Source of the DNA: VBOC01 sp035635475
Lineage (GTDB): Bacteria; Bacteroidota; Ignavibacteria; UBA10030; SZUA-254
Length of the DNA: 15,994 bases
Assembly: GCA_035635475.1 (NCBI GenBank)
Contig: DASQAZ010000128.1
Location: 1 to 15,994, forward strand
Direction of reading: 5' to 3'
Shown here: piece after piece, positions 6,128 through 14,825 of the stretch
How the letters are laid out: the number at the start of each line of letters is the position of its first letter
How positions within the stretch are numbered: position 1 is the stretch's first letter
Notes under the pieces: model-generated
What the model was told of the DNA's origin: nothing
What the model saw: only the letters and a program-made list of their open reading frames with translations
Databases searched by the model: none
Position numbers and translations under genes: made by a program

Positions 6128-7668
6128 TCGAGCAGCGCTGGCAGCGGAATCTTCTGGTGTTCAGTTTGCCGGCGATCGTGCTTCTATTTTACGCGACGGC
6201 AAGCCTCCATTTTTCCTACACCCCCGATGACGCGTACATCTATCTCCAGTTTGCGAAGAATCTGGTCGGTGGGAACGGCATCTCTTTTAATGCGGGAGAG
6301 CCGGTCTACGGGATCACCAGCCCGCTCTGGCTTTTCATCGTTTCGGTTGGAGGAAGGATGGGAGCCGACCTTTATATTGCGGCAAAAGCGATCGACCTGG
6401 TACTCGCGAGCCTTGCCCTGATCGTCTTCTATTTCCTGGCTTATGAAATTATCCGCGATATGGGGGTGGCCCTCTGCGCGACGGTTGCCTTTTCTGTGAA
6501 TGCCTGGTTCCTGAGCTGTGCAGGTTCGGGGATGGAGACTTCACTATCCGTCCTTCTTGTCCTGGCTACAATTCTTTTTTGCCTGCGGAACGAGTATTTT
6601 CTGGCGATCGTCTTCTCCGCGCTGTTGACGCTTGTTCGTCCCGAAGCGGCTCTCATCTCCGGATTGATTTTGCTGGATGTCTACATCAACTCGACCAGCA
6701 AGGCGCGCGCTCTCAAGATGATTCTTTCCCTCGTTCTCATCTATGCTGTCCTGGTGGCGCCCTGGCTGATCTACGCGTATCTTACGTTCGGGACGATCGT
6801 TCCCAACACGGCCACGGGAAAGGTGGGGTGGGACTTCAGCGGGGGAGAGATCTCCTCCACGATGGCTGCTTACGTGCGGACCCTCGTGGCGGCCGACGGT
6901 TCGGCATTGCTCATCCTGATGACCGCGGGGGCCGTATTGATCATACTGCTCCGTCGCCTTCAGGTTGATGAGAAGGGAGGCGCCCAGCGGCTTTACCTCT
7001 TCCGCCAGTCGCTGATCGGAATCGGCTTGATTCTGAGTCTTTCAATATTCTATATTGCGACCAGCACGAACGTGGTGTCACGGTACCTGCTCCTGCTGAC
7101 CCCGTTCGTGACAATGTACGCGTTCTTGTTCTTCTTCGAGGCCGTCTCGCTGTCCCGGTGGCAGCGCTACCGATATGTCGGGGTACTCTTCCTCACTACA
7201 CTCGTGATGTTTCAGAATCAGTTCTTTTATCGCCGGTATGTCGTCCCCGGGGTCCAGGCCTTCGAACAAGGGATGGAACTGTGTCTTATTCCGATCGGAA
7301 AATGGCTCAGGCAGAATACTCCCCGGGAGTCGACGGTCATTACCGCCGACATCGGAGCGATCGGATTTTACTCCGACCGGAGAGTCTGTGACGCCGCCGG
7401 GCTGGCTTCGCCGGCTTTGCTCCCTTTGATCCACCCCGGCCAGCTCCCCGAAGACGTGATCGAGAGAAAACTCTTCCGGGCCTGCTGCTCGCCCGATTAC
7501 CTGGTGCACCGGTCCCCCATTCCTGAAAAGCTCAAAGGGGATCCGGAGCTCATCCCGCTCTTCACGAGGCCCTTCGCCCAGACAAGCCTGGCGGAAACGA
7601 GAACGATGTTCTATACATTGTACAAAGTCGGAAGGCCGGGCGCGGCCGATTCGACGAGAGGGCTTTAG
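6124..7668 (+). CDS. Polytopic membrane protein, GT-C glycosyltransferase-like, 514 aa, TTG start
   Basis: A multi-span inner-membrane protein with about 9-11 hydrophobic segments, beginning at residues ~9-27. The first outside loop carries TPDDAYIY (D35-D36), then NLVGGNGISFN and GEPVYGITSPLW. This pattern of an acidic pair followed by G-x-G-x-x-(F/Y)N and TSPLW is characteristic of polyprenyl-phosphate-sugar-dependent GT-C families, where the acidic pair is catalytic. The soluble C-terminal part (about 385-514) has a GAIGFYSDRRVCDAAGLA stretch. It would transfer a sugar from a lipid carrier to a glycan, lipid or protein outside the inner membrane; donor and acceptor are unknown. The start is TTG at 6124, overlapping the HAD stop, with GGAG ten bases before it; the first internal ATG is beyond residue 75 and would delete the catalytic loop. 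Two bases separate it from the next gene. Confidence 0.8.
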   Translation: MIEQRWQRNLLVFSLPAIVLLFYATASLHFSYTPDDAYIYLQFAKNLVGGNGISFNAGEPVYGITSPLWLFIVSVGGRMGADLYIAAKAIDLVLASLALIVFYFLAYEIIRDMGVALCATVAFSVNAWFLSCAGSGMETSLSVLLVLATILFCLRNEYFLAIVFSALLTLVRPEAALISGLILLDVYINSTSKARALKMILSLVLIYAVLVAPWLIYAYLTFGTIVPNTATGKVGWDFSGGEISSTMAAYVRTLVAADGSALLILMTAGAVLIILLRRLQVDEKGGAQRLYLFRQSLIGIGLILSLSIFYIATSTNVVSRYLLLLTPFVTMYAFLFFFEAVSLSRWQRYRYVGVLFLTTLVMFQNQFFYRRYVVPGVQAFEQGMELCLIPIGKWLRQNTPRESTVITADIGAIGFYSDRRVCDAAGLASPALLPLIHPGQLPEDVIERKLFRACCSPDYLVHRSPIPEKLKGDPELIPLFTRPFAQTSLAETRTMFYTLYKVGRPGAADSTRGL

Positions 7669-7670
7669 CA

Positions 7671-8663
7671 ATGAAGCGTTTGCGGGTTGGCGTGCTCGGC
7701 GTCGGACACCTCGGATCGCTGCATGCGAGGATGTACGCTGAAATACCGTCGGCCGAGTTTATCGGGGTAATGGATACCGACGCGGCGCGGGCCGACGCGA
7801 TTGCCCGCGATCTTCACGTTGCGTCCTTCCGGACCGCCGAGGACCTCCTCAATCAGGTTAGCGCCGTGAGCATTGCGGCGCCGACGAGAGCGCATTTTGA
7901 GCTCGCCCGCCTCGCCATCCAGGCAGGCGTCCATGTGCTCATCGAGAAACCGATGGCGAGCACGATCGAAGAAGCGTCCTCGATCGTGAAGCTCGCGAAG
8001 GAGAAAAAGGTAAAGGTGCAGATCGGGCATATCGAGCGTTTCAATCCGGCGCTTCTCGCGCTTCAGAAGTACGAGCTCCGGCCGATGTTCGTGGAATCGC
8101 ACAGGCTCGCCCAGTTCAACCCCCGGGGGACCGACGTTGCCGTCGTCCTGGACCTGATGATTCACGATATCGACATCATCGTGAGCCTCGTTCATTCGCC
8201 CGTTGCGAGCATCGAGGCGAACGGCGTGGCGGTCGTATCAGATACGATCGACATCGCAAATGCCCGGATTCAGTTCGAGAACGGCTGCGTCGCGAACGTT
8301 ACGGCCAGCCGGATCTCGCAGAAGAAGATGCGGAAGATGCGGCTCTTCCAGAAGGACGCGTATATCTCCATCGACTTCTCCGAGGGGCTTGCAGAAGTGT
8401 TCCGTCTCCGGGACGACGGCGACACCGCGAGGAAAAATACGATGCTGCTCGGAGAAATCGATTCAGGCGCGATCAAGAGAAGCATCGTCTACGAGCAGCC
8501 CGAGGTCAAGGAGGTCAATGCCCTCAAATACGAGCTCGAGCGGTTCGTCGACGCGGTGCAACACGACCGGGAACCTCCGGTGACGGGAGCCGAGGGGCTC
8601 CGCGCCCTCACGCTGGCTCATGATATTATGGACCGGATCGACCGGAAGAAACTCGTTCTTTAA
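7671..8663 (+). CDS. Gfo/Idh/MocA-family NAD(P)-dependent sugar dehydrogenase, 330 aa
   Basis: A cytoplasmic oxidoreductase with an N-terminal Rossmann domain (V6-GVLGVGHLG, with G10-x-G12-x-x-G15) and the family's E92-K93-P94 motif, then the C-terminal alpha/beta substrate domain containing HIERFNP (120-126) and HDIDII (165-170). The length is normal. Members with this HIERFNP/HDIDI pattern include enzymes oxidising the 3-position of UDP-GlcNAc in lipid A synthesis (GnnA type). I regard that as the best specific hypothesis, but no partner aminotransferase or lpx gene is in the window. GAGAGG lies 8 bases before the ATG. It starts two bases after the membrane glycosyltransferase-like gene and ends three bases before the nucleotidyltransferase gene, so it sits mid-operon. 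Confidence 0.88.
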   Translation: MKRLRVGVLGVGHLGSLHARMYAEIPSAEFIGVMDTDAARADAIARDLHVASFRTAEDLLNQVSAVSIAAPTRAHFELARLAIQAGVHVLIEKPMASTIEEASSIVKLAKEKKVKVQIGHIERFNPALLALQKYELRPMFVESHRLAQFNPRGTDVAVVLDLMIHDIDIIVSLVHSPVASIEANGVAVVSDTIDIANARIQFENGCVANVTASRISQKKMRKMRLFQKDAYISIDFSEGLAEVFRLRDDGDTARKNTMLLGEIDSGAIKRSIVYEQPEVKEVNALKYELERFVDAVQHDREPPVTGAEGLRALTLAHDIMDRIDRKKLVL

Positions 8664-8666
8664 AAC

Positions 8667-10082
8667 ATGACAAAAAAAATCAAACCCTTCGGGATCGATG
8701 ACGACCTTCTCATCCGGATCGGCGCCATCGCGGATGAGACCGGGGCCGAGGCGCATGTCGTCGGCGGGTACGTCCGCGACAAGATGCTCGGCCGGCCGGG
8801 GAAGGACCTGGACATCGTCGTCGTGGGCGACGGCATCGAGTTTGCCCGGACTGTCGCCGCAAAGCTCGGCGGCCGGCAGGTTGTGGTGTACGAGAAGTTC
8901 GGCACCGCGATGATGCAATTCGAGGACCGAAAAGTTGAATTCGTTTCCGCGCGCGAAGAGTCGTACGAGCCCGCATCGCGCAAGCCCTCGGTCCGGAAGG
9001 CTACACTCGAAAGCGATCTCTCCCGCAGGGATTTTACGATCAACGCGATGGCTGTGGGCATCAACGAGAAGCACCGGGGAGAGCTGGCGGATCCGTTTGA
9101 CGGAGTTTCGGATCTTGCAAAGAAGGCGATCCGCACTCCCCTCGCCCCCGATCGGACGTTCGACGACGATCCGCTGCGGATGATGCGCGCGATCCGGTTC
9201 GCGTCGCAGTTGCGTTTTATAATCAGAGAGGATGCGATGGAAGCGATCAGGCGCAAAGCCGAGCGCATCGTCATCGTTTCCGCCGAGCGCGTCACGGACG
9301 AGTTTTTGAAAATCCTCGGGTCGGGGAAACCCTCGGTTGGACTGAAGCTGCTTCACGACACCGGGCTCGCGAAGTTCGTTTTTCTGGAGCTTGTCGACAT
9401 GGTCGGCGTAGAGCAGCGGAAGGACTTCCACCACAAGGACGTCTTCCTGCACACGCTGAGGGTCGTCGACAATATTTCGGAGACGACGCACGATCTCTGG
9501 CTCCGGTTCGCAGCGCTCGTGCACGATATCGCGAAACCGCGCACAAAGGCGTTCAAGGAGGGAATCGGATGGACCTTTCACGGGCATGAGGAGCTCGGCG
9601 CCCGGATGATGAAGAGTCTGTTCCGCCGGATGAAGCTCCCGATGGACCGGTTGCCGTACGTCGAAAAGCTGGTTCGCCTGCACCTGCGGCCCATGGTGCT
9701 GGTGAGCGAGGAAGTCACCGATTCGGCCGTCAGAAGGCTTCTCTTCGAGGCGGGGGGTCTCATTGACGACCTAATGAGGCTTTGCCGGGCCGATATTACC
9801 TCCCAGAACCCCGATCGGGTTGCTCGATACCTCAGAAATTACGATATTGTGATGCAGAAAATGCGCGAGGTTGAAGAGAAAGACCGCCTCCGCAACTGGC
9901 AGCCGCCCGTGCGCGGCGACGAGATCATGGCGGTGTGCGGTCTCGAGTCCGGTCCCATTGTCGGAGTCCTGAAGAAACGAATCGAAGAGGCCATTCTGGA
10001 GGGGGAAATCCCAAATGAGCACGACGCCGCCCTGGCCTATCTGCTCAATATTAAAGACCAGGTCCTCCAGGAAAAGGTCTGA
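8667..10082 (+). CDS. CCA tRNA nucleotidyltransferase / poly(A) polymerase family protein with HD domain, 471 aa
   Basis: A class II nucleotidyltransferase that adds CCA to tRNA 3' ends, or A-tails RNA. The head domain has GGYVRD (33-38) and the metal-binding pair D47-x-D49 in KDLDIVVVG; next come RRDFTINAMA (120-129) and the DPLRMMRAIRFA signature (169-180). A C-terminal HD phosphohydrolase domain follows, with H262, H286-D287 (LVHDIAKP) and H305/H307 (FHGHEE), a layout known from several bacterial CCA enzymes, where the HD part removes 2',3'-cyclic phosphate. The length fits CCA enzymes with a built-in HD domain. The head alone does not separate CCA enzyme from poly(A) polymerase; CCA addition is more likely as the housekeeping function. 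It starts three bases after the dehydrogenase stop with no clear ribosome site, so it is probably read by coupling. Confidence 0.9.
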   Translation: MTKKIKPFGIDDDLLIRIGAIADETGAEAHVVGGYVRDKMLGRPGKDLDIVVVGDGIEFARTVAAKLGGRQVVVYEKFGTAMMQFEDRKVEFVSAREESYEPASRKPSVRKATLESDLSRRDFTINAMAVGINEKHRGELADPFDGVSDLAKKAIRTPLAPDRTFDDDPLRMMRAIRFASQLRFIIREDAMEAIRRKAERIVIVSAERVTDEFLKILGSGKPSVGLKLLHDTGLAKFVFLELVDMVGVEQRKDFHHKDVFLHTLRVVDNISETTHDLWLRFAALVHDIAKPRTKAFKEGIGWTFHGHEELGARMMKSLFRRMKLPMDRLPYVEKLVRLHLRPMVLVSEEVTDSAVRRLLFEAGGLIDDLMRLCRADITSQNPDRVARYLRNYDIVMQKMREVEEKDRLRNWQPPVRGDEIMAVCGLESGPIVGVLKKRIEEAILEGEIPNEHDAALAYLLNIKDQVLQEKV

Positions 10083-10175
10083 ACTTCCGCTCGGCCCCCT
10101 GCAACTTCTGCGACTGATTTTCGTTAAAGGGGATGGTGTCTTTGATTCCCATCTCTATGCGTTACCACCGATTCG

Positions 10176-10181
10176 AAGGAG
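10176..10181 (+). promoter_or_regulatory. Ribosome binding site deciding the TolC-like start
   Basis: AAGGAG seven bases before the ATG at 10189. The frame is open further upstream, but those codons overlap the previous gene and precede the signal peptide, so the site fixes the start. Confidence 0.8.
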
Positions 10182-10188
10182 TTCACCG

Positions 10189-11556
10189 ATGAAACGATTC
10201 CTGGTGCCTGCCATGGGCGCCCTCTTCATGCTCCTCGTAGCCCACAGCGCCTTCGGACAGGCCGCAAAGACCCTGACGCTTCAAAGTTCGATCGATCTTG
10301 CCCTCGAGAAGAATATTTCTGTCACCCAGGCCCGCAACACGCTCGAAGCGCAGCAATCGGCGAAGCATGCAGCGGTTGGTGCGATGCTCCCGAGCCTTGA
10401 TCTCACCGGCAGCTTCTCCAGGACCCACAGCTGGAGCAGCCAGCAAGCCGGCGTGATTTTTTACAAAGGAATCCCGATTCCGGTCGCCGCCGGGACCGAT
10501 TTTCACGCAAACAATTCGTTCAGTACCGGCGTCTCCAGCCAGGTGACGCTTTTTAATGGGTTCGCCAATACGTCGCGGGTCAGCCAGGCGCAGTCGAGCG
10601 CCGCCGCCGCGGACTTCACGCTCGATCGCACCCAACAGACGACGATCAACACGACGGTTCAGCTCTATCTCGGCGTGGTCCGGACATTTCAACTCTTGAA
10701 GGTGAACGAGGACAACCTCAAGCGCAGCGAGAAGCAGCTTGACCGCATCACCGAATCGAACAAGGTCGGTGCTGTGGCCGTCGCCGACGTGTACCGTCAA
10801 AAGGTGCAGGTCGGATCGGATGAGCTCGCGCTCATCCAGGCGCAGAGCGCTCATGAGAAGGCGAAGGCGGATCTGGTGGCCTACCTCGGAATCGACTTCG
10901 ATCAGGAGTACAAATTCGATTTCGCCGGAATACCGGATAACATCGATACCACGGAGTTTGCCGCTGTGAACGTGCAGTATACAAATTTCGAAAACCTCTA
11001 TAAGTCGGCAATCGAGAAGCGGCCGGATTATCAGGCGTCGATTGAAAACCTGAATGCCGCCGACGCGGGCATCTCGATGGCGCGCGCCGGCTATTTCCCG
11101 TCGCTCAGCCTGACGGGTTCCTACGGCTACAATAATTCGGAGCTCAGCACGCTCACCGACAACCGCAACTTCTTTTTCGGTTTCGATATCAGCATGCCGA
11201 TCTTCAGCGGGTTTCGCACGCAGGATCAGGTTGAACAGGCGCAGGTCGCGCGCAGGAATGCCGACGAGCAGTTGAAGCAGGCGCAGCGGCAGGTGAGGGT
11301 GGACATCCGCAAGGCGCTCCTGGATCTGGAATCAGCGGAGAAGCAGGTAACGGTCACTCAGACGAGCGTGCAGTCGGCGGAGATGGATCGGAAAATAGCG
11401 GAAGAAAAATACAACCTCGGCTCCGGTACGCTGCTCGATCTTCTCGTGGCCACTGCAAATTATACCACGACGGTCAGCAACAAGGTCAACGCCGTAATCC
11501 TCTATCTCCAGGCGAAGAAGCAGACGGAGTACACGCTCGGCACGCTGTCCAAGTAA
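10189..11556 (+). CDS. TolC-family outer membrane efflux protein, 455 aa
   Basis: The outer-membrane channel of a tripartite exporter. A Sec signal peptide is clear: basic MKR, hydrophobic core to about residue 20, and a probable cleavage after A-F-G23. The mature protein shows the two-fold repeat of the TolC/OEP family: each half begins with a helix of the type TLQSSIDLALEKNISVTQARN, has beta-rich membrane strands (SLDLTGSFS in the first half, SLSLTGSYGYNN in the second), and continues in long helices rich in Gln, Ala and Lys (for example RRNADEQLKQAQRQVRVDIR). The C-terminal helix ends in KKQTEYTLGTLSK. It is the first gene of the efflux set, 26 bases before the adaptor. The 106-base gap ahead of it may hold a separate promoter, though none is convincing. 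Confidence 0.92.
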   Translation: MKRFLVPAMGALFMLLVAHSAFGQAAKTLTLQSSIDLALEKNISVTQARNTLEAQQSAKHAAVGAMLPSLDLTGSFSRTHSWSSQQAGVIFYKGIPIPVAAGTDFHANNSFSTGVSSQVTLFNGFANTSRVSQAQSSAAAADFTLDRTQQTTINTTVQLYLGVVRTFQLLKVNEDNLKRSEKQLDRITESNKVGAVAVADVYRQKVQVGSDELALIQAQSAHEKAKADLVAYLGIDFDQEYKFDFAGIPDNIDTTEFAAVNVQYTNFENLYKSAIEKRPDYQASIENLNAADAGISMARAGYFPSLSLTGSYGYNNSELSTLTDNRNFFFGFDISMPIFSGFRTQDQVEQAQVARRNADEQLKQAQRQVRVDIRKALLDLESAEKQVTVTQTSVQSAEMDRKIAEEKYNLGSGTLLDLLVATANYTTTVSNKVNAVILYLQAKKQTEYTLGTLSK

Positions 11557-11582
11557 CGGCTTTTTTTCGGAAGGAAGCTCCC

Positions 11583-12833
11583 ATGGCAATTGCGAAATCA
11601 AAAAAGAAGATCATCATACTCTCGATCATCGGCGCTGTCGTGATCGTGCTGACCTTGCTCGTGATCCTCGGCAGCAAAAAGGAACCGGTCTTCCCCGTGC
11701 AGACCGAGAAGGTGGTGCGGCGCACGCTCACGCAGACCGTGACGGCGACCGGCAAGATTTATCCGGAGGTCCAGGTCGTGATCTCCCCCGAGGTCAGCGG
11801 GGAAATCACCGAGCTGCCGGTGAAGGAAGGGATGAAGATGAAAAAGGGCGATCTGCTCCTGAAGATCAAGCCCGATATCTACGTCGCGGAACGCGATCGG
11901 GCGGTCGCCGTGCAGACTTCGTCGAAGGCGAGCCTCGACAGAAGCGCTGCCGAACAGAGGCGGTCGCACGAAATGTCTGCGAAGGGTCTCATTTCGAATT
12001 CCGAGCTCGAGCAGGCGAACACTACGTATCAGGTGGCGAAAGCGACACACGATCAGTCGGATGCGGCATTGAAACAGGCGGAAGAGAGCCTCCGGAAAAC
12101 GACGATTTATTCCCCGATGGACGGGACGGTCAGCGGATTGAAGGTCGAGCTTGGTCAGAGGGTGCTCGGGACGAGCCAGTTTCAGGGGACCGAGGTCATG
12201 ACCGTGGCAGACCTATCCAGGATGGAAGCCCGCGTGGATGTGGGTGAGAACGATATCGGTTCAATAAGCGCCGGCGATACGGCGCGCATCCTGGTGGACG
12301 CAATACCCGAGAAAAAGCTGACCGGCATCGTCTATCAGATCGGCAATTCCGCAAAGACGAAGGGGCTCGGGACGCAGGAAGAGGTGACGAACTTTGAAGT
12401 ACGGCTGCGCATCCTCGATAAAGACGTCGTCCTTCGTCCGGGGATGTCGATGACAGCGACGATCGAGACCGAGACTAAGAGCAATGTTCTCTCAGTCCCC
12501 ATTCAGAGTGTCACGACCAGATCCCCGAACAAGGACAAGGAAAAGATGGGCGGGGCGGAGCCGGACGAGATGGCGGCCAACGACGCGAAGATGAAGCAGA
12601 AAAATGAGAAACCCAAGGAAGTGGTATTCCTGGTTGATAATAGCGCCGCCAAAATGGTCGAAGTGAAACGGGGGATTTCCGATGATTCGTATACCGAGAT
12701 TGTTTCCGGCCTGCAGGAAGGGAAAGAGGTTGTTTCCGGCAGCTACAAGTCGATCAACCGGGAGCTGGAGGACGGCGTCAAGGTAAAAGTCGACAACACT
12801 AAGAACAAAACAGCGAAGACCGCATCGAAGTGA
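11583..12833 (+). CDS. Periplasmic adaptor (MacA/HlyD-like membrane fusion protein), 416 aa
   Basis: This adaptor should bridge the inner-membrane ABC transporter and the TolC-like channel. A lysine-rich N-terminus and one membrane span (about 10-30) anchor it. The split lipoyl-like domain is visible as SPEVSGEITELPVKEGMKMKKGDLL (68-92) and YSPMDGTVSGL (176-186), with a helical hairpin between them (about 100-170) that would contact TolC. A beta-barrel domain follows (about 205-300, including LRPGMSMTATIE), then a membrane-proximal domain (about 345-404). Residues ~313-345 form a highly charged low-complexity insertion rich in Lys, Glu, Met and Asn, probably a flexible surface loop. The GAAGGAAG site six bases ahead supports the ATG. 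The downstream ATPase and two permeases identify it as an ABC-type rather than RND-type adaptor. Confidence 0.9.
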   Translation: MAIAKSKKKIIILSIIGAVVIVLTLLVILGSKKEPVFPVQTEKVVRRTLTQTVTATGKIYPEVQVVISPEVSGEITELPVKEGMKMKKGDLLLKIKPDIYVAERDRAVAVQTSSKASLDRSAAEQRRSHEMSAKGLISNSELEQANTTYQVAKATHDQSDAALKQAEESLRKTTIYSPMDGTVSGLKVELGQRVLGTSQFQGTEVMTVADLSRMEARVDVGENDIGSISAGDTARILVDAIPEKKLTGIVYQIGNSAKTKGLGTQEEVTNFEVRLRILDKDVVLRPGMSMTATIETETKSNVLSVPIQSVTTRSPNKDKEKMGGAEPDEMAANDAKMKQKNEKPKEVVFLVDNSAAKMVEVKRGISDDSYTEIVSGLQEGKEVVSGSYKSINRELEDGVKVKVDNTKNKTAKTASK

Positions 12834-12866
12834 GATTTCCCGGATCGTCATCCAATCGGAGTTGAC

Positions 12867-13592
12867 ATGGACAATCACGTCGTCATCAATCTGCAACAGA
12901 TTAAGAAAAGCTACGATATGGGGGGCGCCGAGGAAGTGCATGCTCTTCGCGGGGTCTCTCTCCAGTTGCAAAAGAACGAGTATGTGGCAATCATGGGCCC
13001 GTCCGGGTCCGGAAAGTCGACGCTCATGAATATTATCGGGTGTCTTGACACGCCGACCTCCGGGTTGTATGAATTCAACGGCATCAATGTCAGCCAGATG
13101 AACGACAACCAGCTCGCCAGGATCCGCAATAAAGAAATCGGATTCGTCTTCCAGACCTTTAACCTGCTCGCTCGCTCCGACTCCCTCCACAACGTCGAGC
13201 TCCCGCTGATTTACGGCGGAGTAGCGGCGGCCGAGCGCAAGCGGCTCGCGAAGGAAGCGCTGGAGCATGTGGGGCTGGGGGATCGTCAACATCATAAGCC
13301 GAACGAACTCTCGGGCGGTCAACGGCAGCGGGTGGCGGTTGCGCGAGCGCTCGTGAACAGGCCCTCGATCTTGTTGGCGGACGAGCCGACCGGCAACCTG
13401 GATACCAAGACAGGTGAAGAGATCATGGAGCTGTTCGAGGAGCTGCACAGGCAGGGCAATACGATCATCCTTGTGACGCATGAAGAGTCGATCGCCGAGC
13501 ACGCGCACCGCATTATCCGCGTCCGGGACGGGGTGGTGGAAAGCGACAGGATGGCCGACAGGCGAAAACCGGTTCTCTCAACGGTCTCCTGA
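12867..13592 (+). CDS. MacB-type ABC transporter ATP-binding protein, 241 aa
   Basis: The ATPase that powers the efflux system. It has Walker A GPSGSGKST (44-52), the Q-loop at Q96 (FVFQTFNLL), the ABC signature LSGGQRQR (148-155), Walker B ILLADEP with catalytic E173, the D-loop NLD and switch H205 (VTHE). The sequence belongs to the LolD/MacB subfamily, as shown by EVHALRGVSL, SGSGKSTLMNIIGCLD and ADEPTGNLDT. Unlike E. coli MacB, the nucleotide-binding domain is a free polypeptide not fused to the permease; the permeases follow as separate genes. GGAG lies five bases before the ATG, 33 bases after the adaptor. The final ~20 residues after the switch region are polar and family-specific. Substrate specificity cannot be read from this subunit. 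Confidence 0.95.
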   Translation: MDNHVVINLQQIKKSYDMGGAEEVHALRGVSLQLQKNEYVAIMGPSGSGKSTLMNIIGCLDTPTSGLYEFNGINVSQMNDNQLARIRNKEIGFVFQTFNLLARSDSLHNVELPLIYGGVAAAERKRLAKEALEHVGLGDRQHHKPNELSGGQRQRVAVARALVNRPSILLADEPTGNLDTKTGEEIMELFEELHRQGNTIILVTHEESIAEHAHRIIRVRDGVVESDRMADRRKPVLSTVS

Positions 13593-13595
13593 AAA

Positions 13596-14819
13596 ATGAA
13601 TTTCATTTTTGAAGTCAAGGAGGGTCTGCTGATCTCGTTTCGCGCGCTCCGCGCGAATAAGATGCGCTCCGTGCTGACCACGCTGGGGATCTTCATCGGC
13701 ATCGTATCGGTAACGATGATGGCGACGGCCATCGAGGGCGTGACGCGTGCCTTTGAGAAGAGTGCTTCCGCGTTCGGCTCGAAGGTGCTGTATGTCCAGA
13801 AATTCCCCTGGGTCGGCGATGACGACTGGTGGAGATACCGGAACCGAAAGGACCTGAAAGTCGAGTTCGCCGAGAACCTCGCGCGCCAGGCAACACTGCT
13901 CGACGCCGTCGCACCGGCGGTGAGCACGTCGAAGGACGCCCGGTATGGATCGCGCACGATGCTGGGGGCCTGGGTGACCGGCACAACACACGATTACCAG
14001 CAGGCCTCGGGTACGACAATTCAGGACGGCAGATTTTTCTCGCAGGAGGAGTCGGAGGGCGGCCGGCCGGTTTGCGCGATCGGCGCAAACGTGGCGGAAA
14101 CGCTCTTTCCCGCCGTCGATCCGATCGGACAGACGATCGAAGTCGGCGGTTTTCCATACAAAGTGCTCGCGGTCTTCGAAAAGCAGGGGGGGCTCTTCGG
14201 TGCGTTCACATCCGACAACCGGATTTACCTCCCGATCAAATCGTTCCTGAACCAGTTCGGATCCCGCAGGGATGTCACGTTGAACGTGAAAGTCGCAAAG
14301 TATGCCGACACCGATGATGCGAAGGAGGAGCTGCGCGGCATCATGCGGAAACTGCGGCGTCTCTCGCCCGTGCAGGAGGATGACTTCAACATCAACGAGC
14401 AGGATCAGCTCAACCAGGTTTTTGGGACCATCACGGGCGTCATAAAGATCGTGGGGTTCATCATCACGGGGCTTTCGCTCTTCGTGGGCGGAATCGGCAT
14501 CATGAACATCATGTATGTATCGGTCACAGAGCGCACAAGGGAAATCGGTGTCCGCAAGGCGATCGGGGCCCGCCGCAGGACGATTCTGCTTCAATTCCTG
14601 GTGGAAGCCGCGATGATCTGCCTGTTCGGAGGCATCGTCGGCCTGGCGGTTTCCTATCCCCTCAGCCTGATTGTGGACCAGATACTTCCAACGGCGATGC
14701 CGATTTCAGTCATCGGGCTGTCGCTCATCGTGTCGTTGGTTGTCGGCGTGGTATCGGGCTTTCTCCCGGCCTTTCGCGCCGCGCGGATGGATCCAGTCGA
14801 TGCATTACGATACGAGTAG
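13596..14819 (+). CDS. MacB/FtsX-type ABC transporter permease 1, 407 aa
   Basis: An inner-membrane subunit of the efflux pump with the four-helix MacB plan: helix 1 at about 24-44 (after FRALRANKMRS), a large periplasmic MacB-core domain (about 45-275) and three C-terminal helices beginning near 282 (IVGFIITGLSLFVGGIGIMN). The cytoplasmic loop after helix 2 holds the conserved SVTERTREIGVRKAIGARR, which contacts the ATPase, and the protein ends in AARMDPVDALRYE, as MacB does. It lacks a fused ATPase domain. It starts three bases after the ATPase stop with no good ribosome site, so coupling is likely, and is followed six bases later by a second, different permease. Sequence differs enough from permease 2 to suggest a heterodimer (inference). 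Confidence 0.93.
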   Translation: MNFIFEVKEGLLISFRALRANKMRSVLTTLGIFIGIVSVTMMATAIEGVTRAFEKSASAFGSKVLYVQKFPWVGDDDWWRYRNRKDLKVEFAENLARQATLLDAVAPAVSTSKDARYGSRTMLGAWVTGTTHDYQQASGTTIQDGRFFSQEESEGGRPVCAIGANVAETLFPAVDPIGQTIEVGGFPYKVLAVFEKQGGLFGAFTSDNRIYLPIKSFLNQFGSRRDVTLNVKVAKYADTDDAKEELRGIMRKLRRLSPVQEDDFNINEQDQLNQVFGTITGVIKIVGFIITGLSLFVGGIGIMNIMYVSVTERTREIGVRKAIGARRRTILLQFLVEAAMICLFGGIVGLAVSYPLSLIVDQILPTAMPISVIGLSLIVSLVVGVVSGFLPAFRAARMDPVDALRYE

Positions 14820-14825
14820 ACCTCA

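Noticed and set aside
8463..9683. A 406-codon open frame antisense to the nucleotidyltransferase gene
   Set aside because: It is Arg/Asp/Glu-rich with no recognisable domain, while the opposite strand encodes a complete CCA-type enzyme; it is a shadow of GC-rich codons.
10015..10188. An upstream extension of the TolC-like frame into the preceding gene
   Set aside because: The added residues overlap the nucleotidyltransferase gene and would bury the signal peptide; AAGGAG sits correctly ahead of the ATG at 10189.
10083..10188. Possible promoter or riboswitch ahead of the efflux operon
   Set aside because: I found no -35/-10 pair with acceptable spacing and only a 5-bp hairpin with a long loop; nothing defensible.
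12492..14594. Two long minus-strand open frames across the adaptor, ATPase and first permease
   Set aside because: Both lie opposite clear ABC transporter genes, lack domains and have shadow-like composition.
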